Source of the DNA: Saprospiraceae bacterium
GTDB taxonomy: Bacteria; Bacteroidota; Bacteroidia; Chitinophagales; Saprospiraceae
Direction: 5' to 3'
NCBI GenBank assembly: GCA_013360405.1
Contig: JABWBR010000004.1
Span: 64,501 to 128,500, forward strand
DNA length: 64,000 nucleotides
Position numbers and translations under genes: made by a program
Notes under the pieces: generated by a model
What the model was told of the DNA's origin: nothing
Databases searched by the model: none
Seen by the model: only the letters and a program-made list of their open reading frames with translations
Part shown: one piece after another, positions 1 through 8,871 of the stretch
Layout of the letters: each line of letters opens with the position of its first letter
Position numbering within the stretch: position 1 is the first letter of the stretch

Positions 1-1168
1 CAAGCAATGCTTCACCATATTTGCCGTTTACAAAATAGGCAACGCCATAGTTAAAAACTACGGAAATACGCATTCTGGGGTTAAGTAACGCCCCATATTT
101 TTTATATCCGGCTTCTATTTCTTTTGCTTTTTGGTAAGCCTCGTCCATTTTTTTATTATTCATACACCAGAACAATTCCAGGCGATTGACAAAACGAAAT
201 TCCGCCAACTCCTGGTGGGGAAGCATCGCCACCCGCTTTTTGAGTTTATCCCGCAGGCTGATAAACCCCGTATTGTCTTTGTTTTTCACCAGATTAGATA
301 GTGCATTAGCCGCACTTAGCATATAGCGAAACGGGCTTTCAGCAATCAGTTGAGGGTGATCTTCCCACCATTGTGCCAATAATTGTGTGCAAACACTACT
401 CCTTTTGGGGTCATTCTGTGCATTTGCCAAATTGGCAAAAGCGCCCAGGAGTCGATACCCGCTCAAATTGGGCAGGCTATCAAGCTGGTTGAGCAAGGGC
501 TCGGCCTGCCGGAGCTTATTCATGAGATCTTCGTGTTCAGTGGCGCCGTTTTTTTTATCGGCAAAAGCGCCTGCTAAATCGTAAAGGTCCTGATAGTACA
601 GTTCTTCTTTCAGCAATTGGAACCGGGTTTCTTTTTCTACAATTAATGGGGATAGTATGGTTTTTAGCGCTTTGATGTTATTAACCTGCGAATACATCAG
701 TGTCCGCTGTTCGCGATTGATCTCGAGCAAAGCCAGGCTATTTTCCGTTTCAATAGCTTTTTCGCGGGCTTTGTCCAAGGCCTGTTGCGACAAATCAATC
801 AGACCCCGCTCCATCAATATTTTCGCATTGATAAGCAACTCTTTAATTTGCAGAGAAGGATAATACCCTGCGTTCATTCCCCGGAGGAAAAGCATCAAGC
901 GTTCTTGCAAATAGAGCCGTTCTACCGGTAAGCGAGCCATCACCTTCTTCAATTGCCGGGGGTCGGCGATAGCTTTTTTCAATTTTTTGTGAAAAACGAC
1001 CTCGTCGTATTCATTCATGGCCGCCAGGATTTGAAAAATTACCAGCCCAATAGGCAGTTGACCACTTTTGCTGTGCAAACCCGAACTGAATTCCGCTGAG
1101 AATCGCCGCCTCTCCGAGGCCGTCATGATGCTGATGAGACGGGTTAGTCCAAAAAATTTATTCTTCAT
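1..1168 (-). CDS. Partial helical-repeat protein, function unknown
   Basis: A minus-strand reading frame stays open from ATG at 1168 to the left edge, giving at least 389 residues; the C-terminus lies outside the window. The product is rich in Leu, Ala, Glu and Lys and is predicted by eye to be almost wholly alpha-helical, with repeated helix pairs of the TPR kind (for example around NAKILMERGLIDLSQQALDK). There is no signal peptide and no catalytic motif that I recognise. The start follows a good Bacteroidota promoter by about 25 bases, which supports it. It may be a scaffold or a signalling partner; I cannot assign a function. The codon pattern is clean, so I am confident that it is a gene. 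Confidence 0.75.
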   Translation of the reverse strand, partial: MKNKFFGLTRLISIMTASERRRFSAEFSSGLHSKSGQLPIGLVIFQILAAMNEYDEVVFHKKLKKAIADPRQLKKVMARLPVERLYLQERLMLFLRGMNAGYYPSLQIKELLINAKILMERGLIDLSQQALDKAREKAIETENSLALLEINREQRTLMYSQVNNIKALKTILSPLIVEKETRFQLLKEELYYQDLYDLAGAFADKKNGATEHEDLMNKLRQAEPLLNQLDSLPNLSGYRLLGAFANLANAQNDPKRSSVCTQLLAQWWEDHPQLIAESPFRYMLSAANALSNLVKNKDNTGFISLRDKLKKRVAMLPHQELAEFRFVNRLELFWCMNNKKMDEAYQKAKEIEAGYKKYGALLNPRMRISVVFNYGVAYFVNGKYGEALL

Positions 1169-1519
1169 TTTAAATTAATATTTTAGATAATCCAAATTTA
1201 TATTAATTTGTTTATAATCAAAATAATATCAGTGTGTTGTTGTAAATAACAATTTGTATGCTGATTTATAATTTGATATACCTTTGCAGGCACTCCGGAA
1301 ATATTGGCTGTATCTTTATCTTAACAATAACAAAAAGTGATGCCAGCACGATAAAGGCTCGGTTGATCCCCAATGATCCAAATTTAATTATTTTTTCAAA
1401 TTTCAAATTTATTTATAATACCCTGAAAAGCCTTTTTTTGAAGAAGATAAATAAATAACAATTTTTATACTAGTTAATAAATTTAAAACTCGTGTCATAT
1501 AGCAGCATTTCGTAGTACT
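1169..1519. other. AT-rich intergenic stretch
   Basis: Apart from the minus-strand promoter at its left end, this roughly 350-base stretch is AT-rich and shows no convincing gene. Short open frames here have no family resemblance and no promoter of their own. Confidence 0.5.
1193..1222 (-). promoter_or_regulatory. Bacteroidota-type promoter for the partial helical-repeat gene
   Basis: On the minus strand TTTG (1222-1219) is followed after 18 bases by TAAATTTG (1200-1193), matching the TTTG / TAnnTTTG pair of primary Bacteroidota promoters. The start codon lies 25 bases beyond the -7 element. Confidence 0.6.
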
Positions 1520-1768
1520 TATTTTTGTTAAACCAAACGAAAAATACACCTCAAAATGAATGAGATCGCTTTGGCGGGATCGAACCATGGAAACCACACA
1601 CTAAACCCCAATTTTGTTCTTATGTGGCTGTCTAGGCCCCTTGTGGAGACCTTGAAAAAAACCGCCCTCAAAACTACAAAGGGAAGACTACTAAATGGGG
1701 ACTATTGCTTATAACGGCAATCTACCGACACACAACCCCTTCAGGCGCCGCTACGGCGCCTTTTTTTT
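1520..1768 (+). ncRNA. Candidate structured small RNA
   Basis: A -7-like element TATTTTTG lies at 1520-1527 and a strong intrinsic terminator ends at 1768, so a transcript of about 235 bases is predicted. It has no convincing coding frame. Local pairings are visible: CCACA (1594-1598) with TGTGG (1623-1627), GTCT (1630-1633) with AGAC (1647-1650), and a hairpin ATTGC/GCAAT (1704-1721) enclosed by GGGG (1697-1700) and CCCC (1736-1739). No -33 TTG is present at the right distance. It is not tmRNA, RNase P RNA or SRP RNA by their core motifs. A 6S-type RNA is possible by size, but I cannot show it. Confidence 0.35.
1744..1768 (+). terminator. Strong rho-independent terminator
   Basis: GGCGCCG (1744-1750), loop CTA, CGGCGCC (1754-1760), then eight T. 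The seven-base-pair stem is perfect. No protein gene on the plus strand lies just upstream, so it probably ends a small RNA. Its T-tract doubles as the upstream part of the next promoter. Confidence 0.85.
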
Positions 1769-1797
1769 GTTTCAACTGATCCTTTCCCCTACCTTTG
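1766..1797 (+). promoter_or_regulatory. Promoter of cysQ
   Basis: TTTG (1766-1769), a 20-base spacer, then TACCTTTG (1790-1797): a full match to the Bacteroidota consensus. Transcription would start near 1804, only about a dozen bases before the ATG at 1816. A possible TTG start at 1795 falls inside the promoter and is therefore ruled out. Confidence 0.75.
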
Positions 1798-1815
1798 CCG
1801 CACAATATATCAGAC

Positions 1816-2622
1816 ATGCCGTACGCCGGGTTCATTCAGGAAGTCAAGGCCATCGCGCAACGCGCAGGGGAGGCCATCATGGAAATTTACAATAACGAGG
1901 CTGACTGGCAGGTGACGCTGAAAAGCGACGACTCGCCGCTCACCCAGGCCGACCTGCGCGCAAACACGGTCATCCAGCAAGGATTGTCGGCGCTCACGCC
2001 CGAGTGGCCCATCATTTCGGAAGAAACCGCCTGGGCCGATTATGCTGCCAGAAGCGCGTATACCCATTGGTGGCTGGTGGATCCGCTCGACGGCACTAAG
2101 GAATTTATTAAGCGCCATGGCGATTTTACGGTAAATATTGCCCTGATAGAGGGCCATAAGCCTGTGTTGAGCGTGATGTATGCCCCGGCTATCGATCAGT
2201 TGTACTGGGCAGTGCGTGGGCAAGGAAGTTTTACCCTGGCAGGCGGCGCCGAGCAACGGCTGGAGGCAGCCGAATTCGACCCGCAGCAAGCAGGCTTGCG
2301 GATTGTGTGTAGCAGGTCGCACCTCAATCCTGCCACGCAAGCCTATATTAATCTGTTTGAAAACCCGCAGACGGTACCGGTAGGCAGCGCCCTGAAATTG
2401 TCGATACTGGCTAAAGGAGAGGCCCATATCTACCCTCGTCTCGGGCCTATCCACGAATGGGATATCGCCGCCGGGCACCTCATTCTCGAAGAGGCAGGCG
2501 GTAGTCTGTTTCAAGCAGATACCGGCGCTCCTCTGCGCTATAATACCGAATTGCTGAAGCTGCCGCCGTTTATCGCTGTGGGCCGCGCGCTTGGGCCCGT
2601 TCCCCTCAACGCCTCGCTATGA
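1816..2622 (+). CDS. cysQ: 3'(2'),5'-bisphosphate nucleotidase CysQ
   Basis: A 268-residue protein of the inositol monophosphatase superfamily. It removes the 3' phosphate from 3'-phosphoadenosine 5'-phosphate, the by-product of sulfate assimilation, in the cytoplasm. Visible signatures are ISEE (about 67-70), the metal-binding DPLDGTKEF (89-97), which with KEF is diagnostic of CysQ over plain inositol phosphatases, and the C-terminal WDIAAGH. Length is normal. I chose ATG 1816 because the promoter covers the earlier TTG. It overlaps the following glycosyltransferase by four bases (ATGA), so the two are co-transcribed, an arrangement that does not by itself suggest a shared pathway. Confidence 0.92.
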   Translation: MPYAGFIQEVKAIAQRAGEAIMEIYNNEADWQVTLKSDDSPLTQADLRANTVIQQGLSALTPEWPIISEETAWADYAARSAYTHWWLVDPLDGTKEFIKRHGDFTVNIALIEGHKPVLSVMYAPAIDQLYWAVRGQGSFTLAGGAEQRLEAAEFDPQQAGLRIVCSRSHLNPATQAYINLFENPQTVPVGSALKLSILAKGEAHIYPRLGPIHEWDIAAGHLILEEAGGSLFQADTGAPLRYNTELLKLPPFIAVGRALGPVPLNASL

Positions 2623-3386
2623 AATACCCTGTAAGCGTCATCATTCCCGCCCACAACGAATCGGCGCACATTGCCGCTGCGCTCGGGTCGGTGTCGTGGG
2701 CGGCTGAGCATATCGTGGTAGATTCCTTCAGCAGCGACGATACAAAGGCTATTGCCGAAAAGCTGGGCGCCAAGGTATGGCAACGCGCCTATACCGGTCC
2801 TGCCGATCAGAAGAACTGGGCCATCCCGCAGGCTGCGTATCAGTGGGTGATACTGCTGGATGCCGACGAGCGGGTTACCCCTGCGCTGGCCGAAGAAATA
2901 CAGCATTGGCTCACGCAAACGGATATTCCCTATGACGCTTTCTGGATAGGTCGCCAGAATTATTTCATGGGAAAAAAAATCAACTACAGCGGCTGGCAAA
3001 ACGACGCGGTAGTACGCCTGATCAGGCGGGATGTATGCCGCTACGACGACAAGCAGGTGCACGAAGAAATCAAAACGCAGGGAATAAGGGTAAGCAAGCT
3101 GCGCCACCGGCTCGACCATTTTACGTACAAAAACCTTGATCACTTTCTGGAAAAAATGCAGCGATACGCCCGTTGGTCGGCGCTTGATCACGCGGAAAAA
3201 ACGGGAAAAATTACCGCCTACCACTTATTGCTCAAGCCGGGGTTCCGGTTTATCAAGCATTTTGTGTTGCAGCGCGGTTTTCTCGACGGCCTCACCGGGC
3301 TTATAGTGAGTGCGATCATGGCCTGGGGGGTATTCCTTCGATATGTCTATCTGTTGGAGCAAAGGCATAGCGAAAGGCGCGGCTAA
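2619..3386 (+). CDS. Family 2 glycosyltransferase (WaaE/KdtX-like)
   Basis: A 255-residue GT-A fold glycosyltransferase. The N-terminus PVSVIIPAHNES binds the sugar nucleotide, DSFSSDDT follows, and LDADERV carries the DxD metal site. The later RRDVCRYDDKQVHEEI resembles the lipopolysaccharide-core glucosyltransferases of the WaaE type. A hydrophobic segment near the C-terminus (about 225-245) could tether it to the inner membrane. It probably adds a sugar to a surface lipid or polysaccharide; the acceptor is unknown. It is translationally coupled to cysQ by a four-base overlap, and its stop overlaps the stop of convergent parC. Confidence 0.85.
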   Translation: MKYPVSVIIPAHNESAHIAAALGSVSWAAEHIVVDSFSSDDTKAIAEKLGAKVWQRAYTGPADQKNWAIPQAAYQWVILLDADERVTPALAEEIQHWLTQTDIPYDAFWIGRQNYFMGKKINYSGWQNDAVVRLIRRDVCRYDDKQVHEEIKTQGIRVSKLRHRLDHFTYKNLDHFLEKMQRYARWSALDHAEKTGKITAYHLLLKPGFRFIKHFVLQRGFLDGLTGLIVSAIMAWGVFLRYVYLLEQRHSERRG

Positions 3387-6046
3387 AACATCTCCGTCTG
3401 TCCGTTTTTACCCAGGTTAAATTCTATACTATCGCCGGCGTGCAGCTTGTCGGGCAGTTCTTCCGTCTCCGTTTCCGTCTCCGGTGTGCTGCTTTCTTCT
3501 TCGGGAGCGGTTTCGATCAACTTGATGCCCGAAATTTTCTGATCCACCAGCTTATTGCCCATCGCTTTCCAGCCTTTCACGTCGATAAAATCGGCCAGTT
3601 CGAGTTCGTATTCGGTTTTATCGGTTTTTGTTTTCACCGTATAGCGGATGCAAGGCTCGGGTTTAATCGTAGCGAACACCAACTTGCTATCCTTGTGTTC
3701 CGACAGGTAATTGAATCGCTGATTGGTAGAAGTGGTCTCTATGCGGAAACGCTTGACCATCGTCCAGCCTTTGGCGCCTTCATAGTGGACGGCGTTGACC
3801 ACCATATCGGCGTGGAATTTGCCCAGCTCCAGCAAGTCAGCCGGGTCGAAGCGTTTGGCCAGGTCGAGGTCGATCACTTCATAGGAGCCGTCTTTATAGA
3901 GTGCCAATAATTGATCACCCGTATTAAAGGAGCCGAGCAGTGTGCCGCGCCCATCGGTATTGAGGCGGCCGATACTTTCGTCGATCCACACCTGGATAGC
4001 GCCGAGTGTAGAGCGGCCGGCTTCTTTCATCACAATTTTGCGTACCGGGTAGCGGGAGAGGATATTGCCCTGCGATTGTCGGCCTTTGATAGCCAGATCC
4101 TCGAAGCCAAAATCGAACACCTTGATTTTTGCCTTGCTGCCCTGGCTGAGGTGGATAGTGACTATTTCGGCCTCTCCGTTGGGGTTGGCGCTAAAATAGA
4201 GCACCTTCGAGCCTTTGGTGCCCAGGGTGAGGTCGTACTCTTTGTCGCGGGTAATTGCGCTCACATTAAAGCGCTTCACCATCGAGCGGCCGGTTTTGCC
4301 GTCGAGGTAGGCCATATTGTAGGTAGTGCGCTCGTCGGCTTTTTTCCACACGGCCACGTGGATAATATCTTTGCCGACAAACACCTTTTCGGCGATGCGG
4401 GACACCTGGAACTTGCCGTCGCGGCGGAACACGATGATATCGTCGATATCGGAGCAGTCGGTGACAAACTCGTCTTTTTTGAGGCCCCAGCCGATAAAAC
4501 CTTCTTCGCGGTTCACAAACAGCTTGGCGTTGTTTGCCACTACTTCGGTAGCCTGGATGGCGTCGAAGGTGGTTATCGTCGTTTTGCGTTCGCGGCCTTT
4601 GCCGTATTTTTCCAATAGGCGTTCAAAATAGGCGATCGCAAAATCGGTGAGATTAGCCAGGTTGTGATCTACCTGGGCCAGTTCGTTTTTGAGGTCGGCG
4701 ATTTGTTCGTCGGCTTTGAAGCTATTAAATTTTGAAATGCGCTTGATCTTGATTTCGGTCAGCCGCACGATATCGTCTTCTGTAATATCGCGGAGCAGGC
4801 GAAGGCGGGTATCGTCGGGTTTGGCTTTCTGGCCGGGTACGATCACGTATTTGCGCAAACCGGTATCGATCGTTTCGATGACAGACTCCCAGGTCTCGCA
4901 TTCTTCGATATCGCGGTAAATCCTTTTTTCAATAAAAATCTTCTCAAGGCTGGCGAAGTGGAGTTTTTCCTCCAGTTCGTGCTTGAGGATTTCGAGTTCG
5001 AGGCGGAGCAATTCCTTGGCATGGAAAGTGCAAATATCCAGGATTTCCTCCACGCTCATGAAGTGGGGTTTATCCTCTATAATCACACAGGCATTGGGGG
5101 AAATAGACACCTCGCACATCGTAAAAGCATAGAGGGCATCGACCGTGACATCGGGAGACACGCCGGGCGCCAGTTCGATGACCACTTCTACATCCTGTGC
5201 GGTATTATCGGTAACCTTTTTTATTTTAATCTTGCCCTTGTCGCTGGCTTTGATGATGCTTTCAATGAGCGCGCCGGTAGTGACGCCATAGGGCAATTCG
5301 CGAACGATAAGCGTTTTTTTATCAGATTGTTCGATTTTGGCCCGCACCTTGATGCGGCCGCCGCGGCGACCGCCGTTGTAATCGGTCACGTCGGCCATGC
5401 CGCCGGTTTGGAAGTCGGGGTATAACTTCACCTTTTTGCCCTGCAGCACTTTGATAGTAGCCTTGATAAGTTCCACGAAATTGTGGGGCAGGATTTTGGT
5501 AGAAAGCCCTACTGCAATGCCATCGGCGCCCTGTGCCAGCAGCAGTGGGAACTTCATAGGCAGGGAGATGGGTTCTCTTTTGCGGCCGTCGTAAGAGAGT
5601 TGCCAGTTGGTGGTTTGGGGGTTGAAGGCTACTTCGAGGGCAAACTTAGTGAGGCGGGCTTCGATATAGCGGGAAGCTGCGGCGCCGTCGCCGGTGCGCA
5701 CGTCGCCCCAGTTGCCCTGGCAATCGATGAGCAGGTCTTTTTGACCCAGGTTGACGAGTGCTTCGCCGATAGCGGCATCGCCGTGAGGGTGGAACTGCAT
5801 CGTCTGGCCGATAATATTGGCCACCTTGTGATAGCGGCCGTCGTCCATCTCGCGCATTGCGTGCAGGATGCGGCGTTGAACGGGTTTGAGGCCGTCATCG
5901 ATGGCGGGCACGGCTCTTTCCAGGATGACATAAGAGGCGTAGTCGAGGAAATAGTCTTTGTACATTCCCTGCAGGGTCACCATGGCGTCTTGTCCATTGC
6001 CATTTTGCCCATTCTGTTCAATTTGCTCGTTGTCTCGTTTTGCCAT
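3383..6046 (-). CDS. parC: DNA topoisomerase IV subunit A (ParC type)
   Basis: An 887-residue type IIA topoisomerase breakage-rejoining subunit, which decatenates daughter chromosomes together with ParE. The start of the winged-helix domain is clear (ILERAVPAIDDGLKPVQRRI, 41-60), with FHPHGD and GNWGDVRTGD following. The catalytic tyrosine is in AAASRYIEARL, Tyr127. A central coiled coil and a six-bladed C-terminal propeller follow. No GyrA box of the QRRGGKG type is seen in the C-terminal part, which favours ParC over GyrA. The N-terminal 20 residues are low-complexity (Asn, Gln, Gly). The acidic tail SSTPETETETEELPD is lineage-specific decoration. A parE gene is not next to it in this window. 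Confidence 0.88.
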   Translation of the reverse strand: MAKRDNEQIEQNGQNGNGQDAMVTLQGMYKDYFLDYASYVILERAVPAIDDGLKPVQRRILHAMREMDDGRYHKVANIIGQTMQFHPHGDAAIGEALVNLGQKDLLIDCQGNWGDVRTGDGAAASRYIEARLTKFALEVAFNPQTTNWQLSYDGRKREPISLPMKFPLLLAQGADGIAVGLSTKILPHNFVELIKATIKVLQGKKVKLYPDFQTGGMADVTDYNGGRRGGRIKVRAKIEQSDKKTLIVRELPYGVTTGALIESIIKASDKGKIKIKKVTDNTAQDVEVVIELAPGVSPDVTVDALYAFTMCEVSISPNACVIIEDKPHFMSVEEILDICTFHAKELLRLELEILKHELEEKLHFASLEKIFIEKRIYRDIEECETWESVIETIDTGLRKYVIVPGQKAKPDDTRLRLLRDITEDDIVRLTEIKIKRISKFNSFKADEQIADLKNELAQVDHNLANLTDFAIAYFERLLEKYGKGRERKTTITTFDAIQATEVVANNAKLFVNREEGFIGWGLKKDEFVTDCSDIDDIIVFRRDGKFQVSRIAEKVFVGKDIIHVAVWKKADERTTYNMAYLDGKTGRSMVKRFNVSAITRDKEYDLTLGTKGSKVLYFSANPNGEAEIVTIHLSQGSKAKIKVFDFGFEDLAIKGRQSQGNILSRYPVRKIVMKEAGRSTLGAIQVWIDESIGRLNTDGRGTLLGSFNTGDQLLALYKDGSYEVIDLDLAKRFDPADLLELGKFHADMVVNAVHYEGAKGWTMVKRFRIETTSTNQRFNYLSEHKDSKLVFATIKPEPCIRYTVKTKTDKTEYELELADFIDVKGWKAMGNKLVDQKISGIKLIETAPEEESSTPETETETEELPDKLHAGDSIEFNLGKNGQTEMF

Positions 6047-6081
6047 GGTGCAGTTAGTCTAAACTGTGGTTTTACCGGCAA

Positions 6082-6089
6082 CAAATGTA
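6082..6089 (-). promoter_or_regulatory. -7 element upstream of parC
   Basis: TACATTTG on the minus strand matches TAnnTTTG and lies 36 bases before the parC ATG. The nearest TTTG upstream is only 15 bases away, so the -33 part is not ideal. Confidence 0.45.
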
Positions 6090-6137
6090 AGCAATTTTTT
6101 AAAACAAAATGTGTTATTTTCGAGAAAAATGCGGGGG

Positions 6138-6240
6138 GGTGACGTCCTGGGAGTGTCCCGGGAGGTGACGGCCTGGGATGCTCTCAGGGGGTGACGGCCT
6201 GGGAGCATCCCGGATGGTGACGGCGTTGGAAACAGCCGGA
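6138..6240 (+). repeat. Four-unit 26-bp repeat array, left of the GH3 gene
   Basis: The heptamer GGTGACG recurs at 6138, 6164, 6190 and 6216, exactly 26 bases apart. Between copies lies an imperfect hairpin of the form CCTGGGA-NNN-TCCCGGG. The stems vary but keep pairing in part: TCCCGGG in one unit and TCTCAGG in another both pair with CCTGGGA. The array ends against the stop codon of the GH3 gene. A second four-unit array in the opposite orientation lies at 8768-8871. Confidence 0.8.
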
Positions 6241-8580
6241 CTACTTCATCGGCAGCGCCTTATTCACCGTCTCAACCACGATTTCCTGGGCTACGGTAAA
6301 TTCCGAACTCAGTTTAATATCCCTGCTCGAAGCGCCAATTTTGGCCGTGTATTTTCCTGGTTCGGCTACCCAGGCGGAGCGGATTTCGTCAAAAGAGGCC
6401 AATGCGCGGGCATCCAGCTCGAAAGTCAAAGTTTGGGAGTCGCCGGGTTGGAGCAGGTTGGTTTTGGCAAAGCCCTTCAATTCCGACATCGGTTTTTCCA
6501 TCGTTTTGCCCGGAGCTGAAAGGTACAGTTGCACCACTTCTTTGCCGGCGGCTGATCCTGTATTTTTTACCGTTACGCTTACCGCCAGGTTGCTTGTAAA
6601 GTTGGAGCTACTCAGCGTGAGATTGCTATATGCAAAGCTGGTATACGACAGGCCGTAACCGAATTCATAAGCCGGTTTGATCTGTTTTTTATCAAAAGCC
6701 CGATAGCCGACGAAAACGCCTTCGGGGTACTCAATTTCGGCGGGGCGTACTTTTTGGAAGCCCATATCGATCGCCTCGCCGTATTCCATGCCAGGGAAGC
6801 CGATGGCGGCAGGGTCGTCTTCGTATTTCACCAAAAACGAAGTAGGCAATTTACCTGAGGGGTTAACTTTGCCGCTCAGGATGTCGGCAATTGCATTTCC
6901 GGCTTCCTGGCCCGGCAGCCAGGCCAGCAGGATGCCATCGACCATGTCGCGCCACGAAGCGGTTTCGATGACCCCGCCCACATTGAGTACGACGATCACT
7001 TTTTTGCCTTTTTTGTGAAAGGCATCGGATACCGTTTTGATGAGATTTTTCTCTGCTGCTGTCAGGTAGTAATCATCGGTTGTTTTGCGGTCGCCGCCTT
7101 CGCCGGCAATCCTGCCGAGGGTGATGATAGCTACTTTTGAGCCTGCCAAAGCATTTTTAAGTAATTGCTTATCAATTGCCATTTCCGGAATGACAGGCGG
7201 CGGCATAAACATGGCGATAAAACCTTCCCGTTTCGGTTGCTTTGCTTTTTCGGCTGCGAGGTATTGTTCGTAAGTTTTCTGCAGTGGGATATCCAACGTG
7301 AATCCCGCATTTTGAAGGCCCTCGGGAAGCGTGACGGTATATGCTTCATTGACATCGCCGCTACCGGTGCCGCCCGATACTAATGCAAAAGAGTAGTTGC
7401 CAAAAACGGCAATACTTTGAGGTTTCAAGGGCAAGGTTTGATTGTTATTTTTGAGCAGTACCATACCCCCGGTGGCGGCCTGCCGGGCCACAGCCGCGTG
7501 TTCTTTCAAATTGGGCTTGTTGGAATATTTATACTTTTGAAATGCGGGCGTTTTTTTAATAATATTCAACATACAATTCACATTTTCATCCAGCAGCTTT
7601 TCGTCCAGTTCCTTGTTTTTTGATGCTTTCAGAATGGCTTCCAGTTGCTTGATCGTGCCGGGCATGATCAGGTCGTTGCCAGCCTTTACTTGTTCGACGG
7701 GCTCTTTACCGCCAAACCAGTCGGTCATCACAAAACCCTGAAAACCCCAATCTTGCCGCAATATTTTTTTCAACAGGTCGGCGCTTTCAGAAGTATAGAC
7801 GCCGTTGATTTTGTTGTATGAACTCATTACCGTCCAGGGTTGGGCTTCTTTTACCGCGATTTCAAATCCCCGCAAATAGATTTCCCTGAGCGCTCTTTCG
7901 CTCACTTTTACATTGATCGTATTGCGGTTGGTTTCGTGGTTGTTGGCTGCAAAGTGTTTGATTGAAGTGCCCACGCCGTTTGATTGGATGCCTTTGACCA
8001 TGGCGGCTGCCATTTTACCGGTAAGGAGAGGATCCTCCGAATAATATTCAAAATTACGGCCGCCGAGGGGGTTGCGGTGTATGTTCATACCGGGGGCAAG
8101 GAGAATATCAACTCCGTATTCTTTCACTTCGTTGCCCATGGCCTGCCCTGTTGTGTATACCAGTTCCGTATCCCAAGAGGCTGCGAGCATAGTGGCTATA
8201 GGAAAAGCAGTGGCGTAATAGGTTTGACTATCGGCTGGGCGCCGGGGCGCAATGCGCAAACCCGCCGGGCCGTCGGCTACTACCATTGTAGGTATTCCCA
8301 GGTCTTCAAACATTGCCGTAGTGCCGGCTGCGCCGGGTACTTGATCCTGTGTGCTGCCTACTACCGGCCCTTGGGCGCCGCCACCCTGAGCCAGGGCAGG
8401 CATGCCGGGAATCTTCATGCCCATACCGACCAGCAGGCGGGCTTTTTGCTCCAGATTCATCGCGTTGATGACCTCCTGGTTGGTGTTTTTGTCCAACTGC
8501 GGCTTGTCCTGGGCGATAGCCTGGAAAGACAGGGCAACGAGCAGGCAAAGCGATAAGCAAACTTTATTCATTTTTCGCAT
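6241..8580 (-). CDS. Secreted GH3 beta-glucosidase
   Basis: A 779-residue glycoside hydrolase family 3 enzyme that releases terminal beta-linked glucose or xylose. A signal peptide ends about AIAQ (21-24). The N-terminal TIM barrel carries DGPAGLR (103-109), KHFAANNHE (208-216) and the nucleophile Asp287 in MTDWFGG. The alpha/beta sandwich domain with the acid/base follows. A fibronectin-III-like domain (about 670-760, EVVQLYL...KELKGF type) closes it. It is close in build to BglX. Inserts PALAQGGGAQGPVVG near 60-75 are low-complexity. It stands alone between two repeat arrays, not in a visible polysaccharide-utilisation locus: no SusC/SusD pair is nearby. Confidence 0.92.
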   Translation of the reverse strand: MRKMNKVCLSLCLLVALSFQAIAQDKPQLDKNTNQEVINAMNLEQKARLLVGMGMKIPGMPALAQGGGAQGPVVGSTQDQVPGAAGTTAMFEDLGIPTMVVADGPAGLRIAPRRPADSQTYYATAFPIATMLAASWDTELVYTTGQAMGNEVKEYGVDILLAPGMNIHRNPLGGRNFEYYSEDPLLTGKMAAAMVKGIQSNGVGTSIKHFAANNHETNRNTINVKVSERALREIYLRGFEIAVKEAQPWTVMSSYNKINGVYTSESADLLKKILRQDWGFQGFVMTDWFGGKEPVEQVKAGNDLIMPGTIKQLEAILKASKNKELDEKLLDENVNCMLNIIKKTPAFQKYKYSNKPNLKEHAAVARQAATGGMVLLKNNNQTLPLKPQSIAVFGNYSFALVSGGTGSGDVNEAYTVTLPEGLQNAGFTLDIPLQKTYEQYLAAEKAKQPKREGFIAMFMPPPVIPEMAIDKQLLKNALAGSKVAIITLGRIAGEGGDRKTTDDYYLTAAEKNLIKTVSDAFHKKGKKVIVVLNVGGVIETASWRDMVDGILLAWLPGQEAGNAIADILSGKVNPSGKLPTSFLVKYEDDPAAIGFPGMEYGEAIDMGFQKVRPAEIEYPEGVFVGYRAFDKKQIKPAYEFGYGLSYTSFAYSNLTLSSSNFTSNLAVSVTVKNTGSAAGKEVVQLYLSAPGKTMEKPMSELKGFAKTNLLQPGDSQTLTFELDARALASFDEIRSAWVAEPGKYTAKIGASSRDIKLSSEFTVAQEIVVETVNKALPMK

Positions 8581-8767
8581 TGTTTTGTGAATGATAGGCT
8601 TACGTAGTGCAAGGATAATAAATATTGGGCTGATTAGCCCATAAAATCAAGTCTTATTTCGATATGTTCACCGTTCTTTTCTTGTCAATATGGACAAAGT
8701 GGAAGCCATGCAGAAGTCGATGCTGAAGATAGCAGGGATGTGGTTGCCAATCGGAGAAACATATGCG

Positions 8768-8871
8768 GGGGGATTACGCCCCAGGCCGTCACCTCCCGGG
8801 TCATTCCGTAGCCGTCACCACCGTGGTTGCTCCGTAGCCGTCACCTCCCGGGTCATTCCGTGGCCGTCACC
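8768..8871 (-). repeat. Four-unit 26-bp repeat array, right of the GH3 gene
   Basis: On the plus strand CGTCACC recurs at 8787, 8813, 8839 and 8865, exactly 26 bases apart; it is the reverse complement of the GGTGACG units at 6138-6240. The first unit supplies the TGA stop of the ATP-grasp gene (GG-TGA-CGG). The copies keep the same GGTGACGG(C/T) core while the rest of each unit varies. Confidence 0.8.

Noticed and set aside
1570-1600. tRNA T-arm-like GGTTCGATCCC on the minus strand
   Set aside because: The T stem does not pair beyond three positions and no acceptor, D or anticodon arms are found.
1795-1815. TTG start for CysQ, seven codons upstream
   Set aside because: It lies within the TACCTTTG promoter element, upstream of the predicted transcription start.
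3911-4618. Long plus-strand open frame opposite parC
   Set aside because: It is antisense to a well-conserved gene, has His/Phe/Val-rich composition typical of antisense frames, and matches no family.
6138-6240. Possible CRISPR array
   Set aside because: Units are contiguous with a 26-base period; there are no spacers of constant length between conserved repeats, and no cas genes in the window.
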